A stretch of DNA of 64,000 nucleotides from Kitasatospora sp. NBC_00240 (GCF_026342405.1 NZ_JAPEMU010000001.1:5704001-5768000), one strand, 5' to 3'; counted from the first letter of the stretch, positions 1 to 9,109 are shown. Made by a program: numbers and translations. Notes: generated by a model not told the origin, from the letters alone.

Positions 1-626
1 CGTTCGATCAGCGCGGCGAAGGCGCCCGCCGCCAGGTACCCGGTCGGGTGCCCGTGGGTGAGCTGGGCGCACTGCGCGGCCAGCCCGAAGGCCTGCTCGA
101 CGCCGAGCCGGGCCAGCCCGAACGGCGCAGAGCGCATCACCGTGCCGCACCCCTTGGAGTGGGCGTTGATCGGGCCGGGCTGCCCGAACATCGAGGGCGT
201 CTCGAACTCCCGGTGGTACGCGACCCCGGTCATGCAGGCGTTGCCGGGCGCCCGCCGGGCGTACAGGAACGGCTGCCGGAGCAGCCAGCCGTCGTACGGG
301 GCCTGCAGCGGCAGCAGGTCGGGCCCGCCCTGTTCCTGGGTCAGCAGCCAGCGCTGGTAGGCGCCGTGGACGGCCTCCGGCACCGACCCGCCGCCGCCGG
401 ACCAGCCCCGGACGAAGCCGCGGATCAGGCCCTCCGCGGTGAACAGCGTCATCTGGGTGTCGTCGGTGACCTGCCAGTCCCGGGTCCCCACCGGGCCGGT
501 GACGCCCTCGGGGCCGTAACGCCCCCGGATGTCCTCCAGGTGCAGGAACTCCACCGGCCAGCCGAGCGCGTCACCGACCGCCCCGCCGAGCAGGGCGCCC
601 CGTACCCGGTCCGCGTACTCCGTCAC
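1..626 (-). CDS. ADP-ribosylglycohydrolase family protein (3' end cut by window edge)
   Basis: The reading frame starts at a GTG at 626, behind a GAAGGGGG ribosome binding site, and runs off the left edge, so only the first 208 residues are visible. The N-terminus reads GALLGGAVGDALGWPVEF, followed by TDDTQMTL and GCGTVMRSAPFGL, then a HGHPTGYLAAG segment. These are the glycine/aspartate metal-binding motifs of the ADP-ribosylglycohydrolase (DraG) fold, which removes ADP-ribose from proteins or small molecules using a Mg2+ pair. It lies 46 bp downstream of the DUF2786 gene on the same strand and may be co-transcribed with it. The substrate cannot be inferred. The family call is firm; the C-terminal domain content is not visible. 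Confidence 0.88.
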   Translation of the reverse strand, partial: MTEYADRVRGALLGGAVGDALGWPVEFLHLEDIRGRYGPEGVTGPVGTRDWQVTDDTQMTLFTAEGLIRGFVRGWSGGGGSVPEAVHGAYQRWLLTQEQGGPDLLPLQAPYDGWLLRQPFLYARRAPGNACMTGVAYHREFETPSMFGQPGPINAHSKGCGTVMRSAPFGLARLGVEQAFGLAAQCAQLTHGHPTGYLAAGAFAALIE

Positions 627-672
627 AGCACCAATCCCCCTTCGTCCGGGCCTTCGCCCGCAGCTTCGCCGT

Positions 673-2028
673 TCAGCGCCGGATGGCCCCGGCCCGCCCG
701 TGCAGTGCGGCACGGTCGGCGGCGGCCCGGCCGGCCGCCCATCCCTCGCCGTCGCTCACCCGGACGCGCTGCGAGGTCAGCTTCGGGAACATCCGACCGA
801 TCGTCGCATCCACCGCCTGCTCCCGTGCGGCCAGTGCCGGCAGCAGCCGCTCGTCGGGCGTCAGCTGCTCGGCGGTGCCGTCCTCGCGCAGGTGCCGGCC
901 GGCGGCCGCGTCCTGGGTGGCCTGCTCGGCCGCGGTGGTCAGCCGCTCCCGGATCCGGGCCGCGTAGGCGACCAGGAAGGACTGCCGGAAGGCCTTGGTC
1001 CGGGAGGCGCCGTCGAGGTGCTGGCGGCTGCCCGCCTTGTGCATCGCCGCGGTGGCCTGCACCAGCAACGAGGTGTAGAGCAGTTCGACGCCGTCCAGGT
1101 CGGCGTCGAAGCCGACGATGGTGCAGAAGCCGAACTCCTTCGCCCAGACCACCCGGCAGCGGTTGGCGGCGGCCACCGCGTCCAGCAGCATCGTCTTGGG
1201 GACCTCGTACGGGCTGTCGACGCCGATCCGCAGTGCCGCCGGGGTGTCCGCGGCGGCGGCGGTGACGGCGAGCAGGGCCTCGTCGATGCTGTGTTGCGCC
1301 ATCAGCTGCTGGGCCTTGGCGGTCAGCGCCTCGGCCTCCTCCGGGTACTCGGTGGACTCGGCCTTGGCGAGCAGTGCCCGGATCCGGGACAGCATCCGGG
1401 GCTCGCCGGTGACCGGTCCGCTCGGCCGCTCGGCCCGCGGGGCCTGGCCGGGCACCGGGCCGACCGGCTGGACGGGCGGCAGGTGCCCCCAGGTCCGGAG
1501 CAGTTCCAGTGCGACGGTGGCCAGCGCGAAGCGGTCCAGCCGGTGGCGCTCGGCGAAATCCGTGAGATAGCTCTCGTCGCCGGCCCACCACACCTCGGCG
1601 GCGAGCTCCCGCAGCTGCTCGTGCCAGCGCCGGTCGAGGGCGGCCGCCGGGTGCCGGCGCCCTTCGGCGGCGATCAGGTCGACGGCGAGCGCCAGGTGCA
1701 CCGGCTTCAGCTCCCGCCGCACCACCCGGGCCAGGTCGGCCGGGCGCCAGCCCGCGGACCAGCAGCGTCCGACGGCCGTGTCCGCGTACCGCAGCAGCGC
1801 CCGGCTCACCGCGGGCCACTGCCCGGGGGCGGCGGCCAGCATCGAGGCGCCGGTGTCCAGCGCGAGGTCCAGCCCCTCCGCGGGCGCGGCCACCACCCGG
1901 TGGACCGCCTGCTCCAGCAGCCCGCCGACGGCCTCGTCCGGCCCGGAGTCCTGCTGCTGCCTGCGCTTGCCCACGGTGAATCTGCTTTCGCTGCGTACGG
2001 TGTCCGGGGCGGTCGGCCCTCCTGCCAT
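673..2028 (-). CDS. DUF2786 domain-containing protein
   Basis: A 451-residue soluble protein with no signal peptide. The diagnostic segment is in the middle of the protein: RIRALLAKAESTEYPEEAEA followed by LTAKAQQLMAQHSID, the DUF2786 signature. The C-terminal third (from about residue 265) carries an alpha/beta region that commonly follows DUF2786 in actinobacteria. The start ATG at 2028 gives MAGGPTAPDTVRS; the conserved region begins only around residue 25, so a start slightly further in is possible. No enzymatic function is established for the family. Its upstream region holds a six-copy 12-bp tandem repeat, so its promoter may overlap that repeat. Confidence 0.85.
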   Translation of the reverse strand: MAGGPTAPDTVRSESRFTVGKRRQQQDSGPDEAVGGLLEQAVHRVVAAPAEGLDLALDTGASMLAAAPGQWPAVSRALLRYADTAVGRCWSAGWRPADLARVVRRELKPVHLALAVDLIAAEGRRHPAAALDRRWHEQLRELAAEVWWAGDESYLTDFAERHRLDRFALATVALELLRTWGHLPPVQPVGPVPGQAPRAERPSGPVTGEPRMLSRIRALLAKAESTEYPEEAEALTAKAQQLMAQHSIDEALLAVTAAAADTPAALRIGVDSPYEVPKTMLLDAVAAANRCRVVWAKEFGFCTIVGFDADLDGVELLYTSLLVQATAAMHKAGSRQHLDGASRTKAFRQSFLVAYAARIRERLTTAAEQATQDAAAGRHLREDGTAEQLTPDERLLPALAAREQAVDATIGRMFPKLTSQRVRVSDGEGWAAGRAAADRAALHGRAGAIRR

Positions 2029-2070
2029 GATGCCGGAGCGCGGGCGCCGACCCGCCCGGCCGCCCAGCGG

Positions 2071-2142
2071 CCGGCGCCGTGACCGGCGCCGTGACCGGCG
2101 CCGTGACCGGCGCCGTGACCGGCGCCGTGACCGGCGCCGTGA
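2071..2142. repeat. Six perfect tandem copies of a 12-bp unit
   Basis: Six uninterrupted, identical copies of CCGGCGCCGTGA fill the gap between the start of the DUF2786 gene (2028) and the stop of the ABC permease gene (2165). A partial CCGTG follows. The copies are exact, which suggests recent slippage amplification. The array is intergenic, directly upstream of the minus-strand DUF2786 gene. Confidence 0.97.
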
Positions 2143-2164
2143 CCGTGCTGCGGCGGGGCCGCGG

Positions 2165-3772
2165 TCAGCGCTCGACGGCCTTCGCGAGGATCTCCGGCAG
2201 CCGGCCGAGCAGTCGCCCGGCGGCCAGCCGGACCCCGAGCGCCGCGGCCGCGGCGCCGTAGAGCGGGCCGAGCAGGAGGACGGGCCAGGCCGGGCCGTCG
2301 CCGGCCAGGGCCCACAGCAGGTAGCCGCCGACCGGGAGGCTCAGCACCACCACGCCGACCATCGAGCCGAAGGTGTTGAGCAGGGTCAGCCCGCTCTGGC
2401 CGGGGGCGGCGTTGCGCATCGGGTTGCCGTCGGCCGGCATGGCGTACGGCACGACCACGCTGAACAGCGCGCCGAGCCCGACGGCGCAGCCGAGCACCGA
2501 CAGGGCCAGGCCGAGTGCGGGGGCGAACCCGGCCCAGTCGCCGGTGGCGGTCGCCAGCACCAGCCCGAGCAGTGCGGTGACGGGCACCGCGTAGAGGAGG
2601 ACGGCGTAGGCCCGTCCGCGCAGCTCGTCCCGGGCGTCGGCGGGGGTGACCAGGGTGGCGGCGACCATCCAGAAGGCGGAGCCGTCCATTCCGAACAGGT
2701 TGACCATCTGCAGGCCGAGGAACATCCCGGCCATCACCACCAGGTAGACGCTGGACCAGCCCTGGATCAGCGACAGCACGCAGACCACCAGCGTCATCCC
2801 GATGCTGGTGAACACCGCGGCCTTGGCCCGCGGCTCGCGCCAGGCGTACCGCAGGTGCCGCTGCATCACCGCGCCGGTCCGGCCGGCCGGCAGGAAGCCC
2901 CAGCCGCGGGACTGCCCGACCCCGCGGGCGACCTCCAGGGTGGAGGCGTCGGCGGTCACCATGAGCTGCTGGAGGCTGCCCAGCCACCAGCGCAGCAGCA
3001 GCGCCAGCAGCGCCGCGGCGGCCGCGAGCTGCAGCAGGGCCAGGACGTGGTGCCCCTCGCCGGCGGTGCGGGCGGCGTCCAGCGCGCTGACCGGCGGCAC
3101 CCACCGCAGCACCGCGGCGAACGGGGCGAAGGGGGAGAGGTCCAGCGAGTCGCCGGGCCTGCCGAGGATGCTCTGGAAGCTGAGGTTGGCAACCTGCACG
3201 AGCAGGGCGAAGAGCAGCCCGCCGAAGATGGCGAAGTCCTTGCCGCGCCGGCTGGACAGCAGCCGGGCGTTGCCGGCGGCGACCGCCCGGGACAGCGTCA
3301 CCACGCTCACCACGGTGAGCGGCACGCCGATCACGGCGGCCACCGCGGAGGCGGCGCCGTGCGCGCCGGCCAGCGCCGCGCCGGTGAGCAGCACCAGGGC
3401 GACGGCGGGGCCGGGGCCGATCAGCGCGGCCAGCGCGGAGCCGCGCAGCAGCGGCCAGGGCCGCAGCGGCAGCATGGTGAGCCGGGTCGGGTCGGCGCTC
3501 TCGTCGCTGGAGAAGAGGAAGAGCGGCACCGCGGCCCAGCCGAGGACCAGGGCGCAGGTCACCATGACGGCGGCGTCGCCGGCCCCGGCCCGCCCGTTCA
3601 GCAGGGCGAGGCCGAGCGCGAGGCCGGTGGTCAGCAGCAGGCCGGCCACGGTGCCGAAGACGTAGAGGGCGGCCCGGCCGGGGCTGCGGCGCAGTCCGTT
3701 GCGCAGCAGCCGCAGTTTGAGCGAGACCAGCGCCCGGACGACCTGCCGGCCGTCCGGCGGCGCGGCGCTCAC
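2165..3772 (-). CDS. ABC transporter permease (polytopic exporter subunit)
   Basis: A 535-residue hydrophobic protein with roughly a dozen membrane segments, for example the stretches around ALYVFGTVAGLLLTTGLALG and VVLSLPVGGYLLWALAG. The start GTG at 3772 overlaps the stop of the ATPase gene as GTGA, so the two are translationally coupled. No solute-binding protein is encoded nearby, and the ATPase is of the CcmA/multidrug exporter type. This protein is therefore most likely the membrane half of an exporter, with substrate unknown. The size and the absence of an extracellular domain fit the actinobacterial two-gene exporters. It ends just before the 12-bp tandem repeat. Confidence 0.85.
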   Translation of the reverse strand: MSAAPPDGRQVVRALVSLKLRLLRNGLRRSPGRAALYVFGTVAGLLLTTGLALGLALLNGRAGAGDAAVMVTCALVLGWAAVPLFLFSSDESADPTRLTMLPLRPWPLLRGSALAALIGPGPAVALVLLTGAALAGAHGAASAVAAVIGVPLTVVSVVTLSRAVAAGNARLLSSRRGKDFAIFGGLLFALLVQVANLSFQSILGRPGDSLDLSPFAPFAAVLRWVPPVSALDAARTAGEGHHVLALLQLAAAAALLALLLRWWLGSLQQLMVTADASTLEVARGVGQSRGWGFLPAGRTGAVMQRHLRYAWREPRAKAAVFTSIGMTLVVCVLSLIQGWSSVYLVVMAGMFLGLQMVNLFGMDGSAFWMVAATLVTPADARDELRGRAYAVLLYAVPVTALLGLVLATATGDWAGFAPALGLALSVLGCAVGLGALFSVVVPYAMPADGNPMRNAAPGQSGLTLLNTFGSMVGVVVLSLPVGGYLLWALAGDGPAWPVLLLGPLYGAAAAALGVRLAAGRLLGRLPEILAKAVER

Positions 3773-4557
3773 CGGTCGCCGCCGAGCCAGCCGAGGGCCT
3801 GGCCGTCGTCCTCGCGGACGCCGATCAGCTCCAGGAAGGCGGCGTGCAGCGAGCGCCCGCCGCGGACCTCCTCCAGCGGGCCGTGCGCGATCACCCGGCC
3901 GGCGTCGACCACCGCCACCCAGTCGCAGAGCTGCTCGACCAGTTCCATCACATGGCTGGAGAACACCACGGTGCTGCCGGCCGCGGCGTACCGCTTGAGC
4001 ACTCCGCGGATGGTCTGGGCCGACACCGGGTCGACGCCTTCGAAGGGCTCGTCGAGGAACAGCACGTCGGGGTTGTGCAGCAGGGCGGCGGCGAGGCCGA
4101 TCTTCTTGCGCATGCCGGTGGAGTAGTCGGCGACCAGCTTGTCCGCGTCGGCGCCGAGGTCGAGGACGCCGAGCAGTTCCTCGGCGCGGCGGTCCACCTC
4201 GGCGCCGGGCAGCCCGCGCAGCCGTCCGTTGTACTGCAGCAGTTCGCGCCCGCTGAGCCGCTCGAACATCCGCAGGCCCTCGGGCAGGATGCCGATCCGG
4301 GCCTTGACGGCGACCGGGTCCGCCCAGACGTCGGCGCCGTGGATCAGGACGGTTCCCTCGTCCGGGCGCAGCAGGCCGGTGGTCATCGAGAGGGTGGTGG
4401 TCTTGCCCGCGCCGTTCGGGCCGACCAGTCCGACGAAGGCGCCGGCCGGCAGGTCGAGGGTCAGCCCGGCGACGGCGGCCTGCCGCCCGAAGCGCTTCCA
4501 CAGGTTGTGGATACTGACGGCGGCTTCGGGGGACGGCGGCGGGGCGGACGCCTGCAT
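3769..4557 (-). CDS. ABC transporter ATP-binding protein
   Basis: A 262-residue cytoplasmic ATPase. The Walker A motif GPNGAGKTTT lies near residue 42, the family signature is STGMRKKIGLAAAL, and Walker B is DVLFLDEPFEGVDP, followed by the H-loop SSHVMEL. It energises the permease encoded immediately downstream with a 4-nt overlap. The ATG at 4557 is preceded by CTGGAG at proper spacing. The YSTGMRKK form of the signature is typical of CcmA/NatA-type exporters. The cargo is not recognisable from the sequence. Confidence 0.95.
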   Translation of the reverse strand: MQASAPPPSPEAAVSIHNLWKRFGRQAAVAGLTLDLPAGAFVGLVGPNGAGKTTTLSMTTGLLRPDEGTVLIHGADVWADPVAVKARIGILPEGLRMFERLSGRELLQYNGRLRGLPGAEVDRRAEELLGVLDLGADADKLVADYSTGMRKKIGLAAALLHNPDVLFLDEPFEGVDPVSAQTIRGVLKRYAAAGSTVVFSSHVMELVEQLCDWVAVVDAGRVIAHGPLEEVRGGRSLHAAFLELIGVREDDGQALGWLGGDR

Positions 4558-4791
4558 GGGGGTTTCTCCAGGGTGGGGGCGGCGGGCGGAGGGGCTGCGG
4601 CTCAGCCTGCCACCGCGTCCGGGGCCTGCCGCCGAGGCCGGGGATACGGCGTGTCTGGGCCAAATGGGTGAGCGCGGAGGAATCCGAATGCGCTCCCCGT
4701 CGAAAACGGCAACTACTCAGGGCGCTCCTTCGTCCTGCACTATGAGAGCAGCGAGTGCGCGCAGCGCGCCGGGTGTCGGGGAGGTGGCCGG

Positions 4792-5406
4792 ATGGCCGTA
4801 CAGCCGTGGGGTCAGCAGAGCTCCGGGCACGGGCAGCCCAATCCGTACGCCCAGCCCCCGACGAACCAGCAGCCCCAGCCGTACGCCCAGCCCTGGCAGC
4901 CCGCCGCGACCCCGCAGGCCGCCATGCGCGCCGCCCACACGGACCGCGACCGGACGGTCGACGTGCTCAAGGCCGCGTACGCCGAAGGGCGGCTCTCCGC
5001 CGAGGAGTACTCGCAGCGCTTCGACGCGGCCAACCGCGCCCAGACCTACGGCCAGCTCTCGCAGATCGTCGCCGACCTGCCGTCCGGCCCGATGGTGCTG
5101 CCGATGGGCGCGGCGGTGCCGGTCGTCCCGCCCACCTTCCTGCCGCCGCCGGTGATCCCGATGCAGCGGCCGACCAACGGTGTCGCGGTCGCCTCCATGG
5201 TGCTCGGCCTGCTCTGCATCCCGACCGGCGGCATGCTCGGGCTGCCGGCGGTGGTCTGCGGCCACATCGCCAAGTCGCAGATCCGGGCCCGGCACGAGGA
5301 GGGCGACGGGATGGCCACCGCCGGCCTGGTGATCGGCTGGCTGTCGCTGGCGGGCTGGTCGCTGCTGATCCTGCTCGGCCTGGTCGCCTCGGTCAGCGGG
5401 GGCTGA
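4792..5406 (+). CDS. DUF1707 and DUF4190 domain membrane protein
   Basis: 204 residues. The N-terminal 40 residues are Pro/Gln-rich and low complexity (repeated YAQP). DUF1707 follows at about 45-95, with the conserved RTVDVLKAAYAEGRLSAEEY core. After a proline-rich linker, DUF4190 (about 125-200) contributes two hydrophobic segments, VAVASMVLGLLCIPTGG and GLVIGWLSLAGWSLLILLG. The protein is expected to be membrane-anchored with the DUF1707 part in the cytoplasm. The function is unknown. It is divergent from the ABC exporter across a 234-bp gap, and its ATG is preceded by GGAGGTGG. Confidence 0.88.
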   Translation: MAVQPWGQQSSGHGQPNPYAQPPTNQQPQPYAQPWQPAATPQAAMRAAHTDRDRTVDVLKAAYAEGRLSAEEYSQRFDAANRAQTYGQLSQIVADLPSGPMVLPMGAAVPVVPPTFLPPPVIPMQRPTNGVAVASMVLGLLCIPTGGMLGLPAVVCGHIAKSQIRARHEEGDGMATAGLVIGWLSLAGWSLLILLGLVASVSGG

Positions 5407-5697
5407 ACCGGCTGCGGCCGGCCTGCCGCACCGCCACGACTGTTCGGAGCGGCTTCCGCGGCTCGCCGGGCCCGGCACGGAAACCGGTCGGTCGTCCGGT
5501 ATCACACCGACGGTATCGATTCCGCAGCGGCCGGGCCTCCACGAAGGCTCGTCAACGGGCAGGCCTTAGGATGCCCGGAGCGGCTACTGCTGCGTCAACG
5601 CAGAAGCCAGCCGCACTCGCCGTCGGCCGGATGCCCGGTGAGGGGGGCGTCAGACTCCGCGGTTCGCGGGACATCGACCACCGAGGACTCAAATCCA

Positions 5698-7371
5698 GTG
5701 ACAGTCAGCACCGAGAGTGCGAGCACGCCTTCGCCGTCCCGCTCGCACGCCGGAGCAGGCCGCGCCGGCCGCCGGCCCCACCTGCGCCCGGCCTGGCGCT
5801 CGCCGCTCCTCCTGGCGGCCGAGGCGGGGGTGGCCTTCGCCGCCGCACTCGTCCTGCCCTACCTGGCCCGCAGCTTCAAGCTCGACCCGCTGAACCGGCT
5901 GGCCCAGGTGAGCGGCCTGGCCGCGATCCAGCTCCGGTTCGCGGTGATCGGCCTGCTGCTGGTCGCCGCCGCGGTGGTCGCGATGCGGCTGCGTGGCGGA
6001 CGCCACTTCGGTCTGGTCACCCGCTTCGCCAGCGCCGCCATAGCCGGGCTGGCCAGCGGCTTCGTCGCGGCGGGTGCGGTGGTGGCGCTGCTCGGTACGC
6101 CGTGGCCGATGTTCGGGCTGAACGGCGACAGCGGCCGGATCGTCGAGTGGTCGCAGGCGGTGGCCCACGGGCTGCCCTCGCCCTCCCCGGTCTACCCGCC
6201 CGCGCCGCTGTACACCCTCGGGTACTACGCGCAGTGGTTCCACGACGGAAACACCGCCTACGCCTTCAAGGACCTCCAGATCCTGGGCGCCGCGGCCTTC
6301 GGCCCGCTGGTCTACCTGGCCTGGCGGATGCTGCTGAGCCCGGTCCGCGCCCTGGCGTTCGGCGTCCTGCCCGCCTTCGCGCTGATCGACGCCTACAAGC
6401 CGTACAGCCAGACCGTGCTGGTCCTGCTGGTGCCGGTGCTGGTCGCGATGGTCATCCAGCTGAGGCGCAGCGGGACGGACGGCTGGCGGTTGCTGCTGCT
6501 CAAGGGCGCCGGCTTCGGCGCGGTGCTCGGGCTGCTGTTCCTGACCTACTCCGGCTGGTTCCTGTGGAGCGCGGCCGGCGTGCTGGTCGCCGCCCTCGTC
6601 TACTTCCCCTGGCGGGCCGACCGGCTGCGCGGACTCGCGTTCGTCGCCGTCACCGCGGGGGCCTTCGCCGCGGTGGCCGGCCGCTACCTGGTGACCCTGC
6701 TCACCGAGGGCCAGACCACCAAGGACGTCAGTTTCCGGTTCGACAACTTCACCGACCCGGCGTACTTCCTGATGTGGCGCACCGACATGCCCGGCAAGGT
6801 CACCGAATGGCCGCTGCCCGGCGAGTTCGGCGGCATGGGCCTGTTCGCCGTGGTGATGTTCGTCTGCCTGGGCGTCGCGCTCTGGCTGGGCCTGCGCAAG
6901 CCGATGGTGGTCACCATCATCTGCATGTTCGCCAGCGCCTGGGTGATGCGGATGTACATCGCCTCGCACATGTACGAGACCCAGACGGTCCAGCTCTACA
7001 CCCGTACCAACAACCAGCTGCTCTACTGTGGGCTGATCCTCTGTGCACTGGTGGCCCACCTGCTCTCGCTGCGACTGGCCGAGCGCCGCGGCGCGGCCGC
7101 CGACGGGACGGACGGGACGAAGATCTTGGGTGGTGGCTTCCCGAACCCGCAGGGCGCCGTGATCGGCGCGCTGTTCGCCCTGCTGTTCCTGTTCGGCACC
7201 GTCTCCTCCTCGATGGCCGACCGCTACATGCCGGCCAAGGAGAACACCTACCGGATCCTGCCCTGGGTGTCGCACACCGTGCAGAAGCTCGACGGGAAGT
7301 GCCCGAAGTTCGCTCCGGGCGGCGTCTGCACCAAGGAGGGCGACCAGGCCTGGGTGGCGATGATCCAGTGA
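5698..7371 (+). CDS. Polytopic GT-C glycosyltransferase, AftA-like (galactan arabinofuranosyltransferase type)
   Basis: 557 residues with about a dozen membrane helices. I chose GTG 5698 because GAGGA lies 10 nt upstream; an in-frame GTG at 5638 has no good binding site. The first extracytoplasmic loop contains NGDSGRIVEWSQAV followed by VYPPAPLY. The acidic residue after the first helix and the YPP motif recall the GT-C fold and the N-terminal domain of mycobacterial AftA, which adds the first arabinofuranose from a decaprenyl-phosphate donor to galactan. A short hydrophilic C-terminal tail (KCPKFAPGGVCTKEG) carries two cysteines. The next gene, also a polytopic membrane protein, begins 69 bp downstream. 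The family assignment is by motif pattern; the real sugar donor and acceptor are unknown. Confidence 0.62.
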   Translation: MTVSTESASTPSPSRSHAGAGRAGRRPHLRPAWRSPLLLAAEAGVAFAAALVLPYLARSFKLDPLNRLAQVSGLAAIQLRFAVIGLLLVAAAVVAMRLRGGRHFGLVTRFASAAIAGLASGFVAAGAVVALLGTPWPMFGLNGDSGRIVEWSQAVAHGLPSPSPVYPPAPLYTLGYYAQWFHDGNTAYAFKDLQILGAAAFGPLVYLAWRMLLSPVRALAFGVLPAFALIDAYKPYSQTVLVLLVPVLVAMVIQLRRSGTDGWRLLLLKGAGFGAVLGLLFLTYSGWFLWSAAGVLVAALVYFPWRADRLRGLAFVAVTAGAFAAVAGRYLVTLLTEGQTTKDVSFRFDNFTDPAYFLMWRTDMPGKVTEWPLPGEFGGMGLFAVVMFVCLGVALWLGLRKPMVVTIICMFASAWVMRMYIASHMYETQTVQLYTRTNNQLLYCGLILCALVAHLLSLRLAERRGAAADGTDGTKILGGGFPNPQGAVIGALFALLFLFGTVSSSMADRYMPAKENTYRILPWVSHTVQKLDGKCPKFAPGGVCTKEGDQAWVAMIQ

Positions 7372-7439
7372 CCGGTGGCGGTGGGTCCACCCCTCCCGAC
7401 AGCAAGACTTCTCCGAGTTCCCCAGAGGGCCATCTCCAG

Positions 7440-9032
7440 ATGACGAACACCATGAAGCGGCTTGCCGACCGGCTCATGAAGACGCCCCGACGTCTGTGGG
7501 TGGTGTCCTTCGTGCTCTTCTTCATGCTGGGCGGCGCATTCTCGCTCTCCACACCCATGGGCGCCTCGCCGGACGAGCACGCGCACATCATCCGGGCGGC
7601 CGCGGTGGCCCGCGGACAGCTGGGCGGCACCGAGGTGATGGTCCCGCACCGGGTGGCCAGCATCGACGGCAACTTCGCCGAGACCGGCGTCCAGCTCCCC
7701 GCCTGGTACGAGGACCTCAAGACGATCAACTCGTGCTACGTGTTCCACCCGGAGCGCTCGGCGGGCTGCGCACCGGGGCTGGCGAGCTCCGAGAAGCAGA
7801 TCACCGAGGTCACCACGGCAGCGGGCCGCTACAACCCGGCCTACTACCTGGCGGTGGGCTGGACCAGTCGGGTCCTCGACGGGGTCAGCGGTCTCTACCT
7901 GATGCGGCTGGCGTCGGCGGCGATCGGTGCGGCACTGCTGGCCAGCGCGGTCGTCTCGGCGGCCGAGTGGCACCGACGCTCGATCACCGTGCTCGGCGTG
8001 CTCGCGGCCGCCACCCCCATGTCGCTGTTCATGATCGGCATGGTGAACCCCAGCGGCGCCGAGATCGCGGCGGGGATCCTGGTCTGGAGTGCGGTCCTGC
8101 CGATTCTGATGTCCCCCGATCCCAAGCTGCTGACCAGGAGACTGGCCCGGTTGGGCATAGGCGCCACCGTGCTGATCAGCATCCGGCCGCTGGGCATCAT
8201 CTGGTTCCTCGGAGCCGTGATCGGCGGTCTGCTGCTCCAGGAGAGCGGGGCGCTGCGCGCGGTGCTGCGCCGTCGGGCCGCCTGGCTCTGGACCCTGGCA
8301 CTCGGCGCGACGAGCGCGGCGGCACTGGCCTGGACCGCGCTGCACCCCGACCACTCGGTGATCGACACGCCGTCGGACCTCACGACGCTCAAGGCGGCGC
8401 GGTGGACCTTCGACAGTTCGCTGACCTACATCCGGCAGATGATCGGATACTTCGGCTGGCTGGACACCCCGACCCCGGCGGCGACCCTGCTGATCTGGAG
8501 CACGGTGGTGATGATGCTGGCCATGCTGGCGCTCTGCTTCGCCCGGGTCCGCGAGACGGTCGCCCTGCTGGGGTCGCTCGTCGGCATCATCATGGTCCCG
8601 GTGGTGGCGCAGGGGATCCAGGCCCCGCAACTCGGCATGATCTGGCAGGGCCGCTATCTGCTCCCGTTCGCGGTGGGTCTTCCGATCATGGCGGCGGCCA
8701 TCTGCGTCAAGCGCTCCCCGGTCACCGGCGTGCCCTGGCGGCGCCTCGTCGCACTCTCGGCGTTCTCGCTGTCCCTGGCCAACATGGCGGGCTTCGTCTG
8801 GGCCCTGCGGCGCAACACGGCGGGTACCGACGGTTCGTTCTTCCTCCTGCACGCCCACTGGTCGCCGCCCGGCAGCTGGCTGCTCTGGATCGTGGTCTAC
8901 GGCGCGGCGGCCCTGCTGCTGACCCTGTTCGTGATGGCGGACGACCGCAGCCTGACCCCTGCGGGCTCCCAGCTCGGCCTCGGTCGGGCGATCGGCCGCC
9001 GGGGCCAGCGCAAGGTCGCGCCGGCGGCTTGA
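7440..9032 (+). CDS. DUF2142 family integral membrane protein
   Basis: 530 residues, about 12 predicted membrane segments. The first extracytoplasmic loop has MGASPDEHAHIIRAAAVARG, the PDE-H pattern typical of DUF2142 proteins, which are thought to be lipid-linked-sugar-dependent glycosyltransferase-like. The loop also contains two cysteines (SCYVFHPERSAGC) that could form a disulfide. ATG 7440 is preceded by GAGGG at 10 nt; ATG 7452 is an in-frame alternative. It follows the AftA-like gene and probably shares its transcript. Its 3' end is partially duplicated in the downstream spacer (see findings). Confidence 0.75.
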   Translation: MTNTMKRLADRLMKTPRRLWVVSFVLFFMLGGAFSLSTPMGASPDEHAHIIRAAAVARGQLGGTEVMVPHRVASIDGNFAETGVQLPAWYEDLKTINSCYVFHPERSAGCAPGLASSEKQITEVTTAAGRYNPAYYLAVGWTSRVLDGVSGLYLMRLASAAIGAALLASAVVSAAEWHRRSITVLGVLAAATPMSLFMIGMVNPSGAEIAAGILVWSAVLPILMSPDPKLLTRRLARLGIGATVLISIRPLGIIWFLGAVIGGLLLQESGALRAVLRRRAAWLWTLALGATSAAALAWTALHPDHSVIDTPSDLTTLKAARWTFDSSLTYIRQMIGYFGWLDTPTPAATLLIWSTVVMMLAMLALCFARVRETVALLGSLVGIIMVPVVAQGIQAPQLGMIWQGRYLLPFAVGLPIMAAAICVKRSPVTGVPWRRLVALSAFSLSLANMAGFVWALRRNTAGTDGSFFLLHAHWSPPGSWLLWIVVYGAAALLLTLFVMADDRSLTPAGSQLGLGRAIGRRGQRKVAPAA

Positions 9033-9089
9033 GGCCGGCGGCGTGGCACCGGCGGCGCCAGGTCGCGCCGGAGGCTTGACGCCGGCCCG

Positions 9090-9109
9090 CTCCGGATGCG
9101 GATCCGGAG
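9090..9109 (+). terminator. Hairpin after the DUF2142 gene
   Basis: A perfect 8-bp stem CTCCGGAT/ATCCGGAG with a GCGG loop, 57 nt after the DUF2142 stop codon and about 70 bp before the rpsL promoter. No T-tract follows, which is common for terminators in this group. Confidence 0.6.

Noticed and set aside
2079..2261. A short ORF running through the 12-bp repeats
   Set aside because: Its product is just the repeat translation (TGAV units) plus a shadow of the ABC permease end; no ribosome binding site.
5640..5700. A possible tRNA fragment near GGACTCAAATCC
   Set aside because: No TTCGA T-loop or matching stems; the bases belong to the leader of the AftA-like gene.
4755..9032. A single long plus-strand frame spanning three genes
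   Set aside because: Only its last part (from 7440) codes for the DUF2142 protein; the upstream part is out of frame with two better-supported genes that have their own starts and domains.
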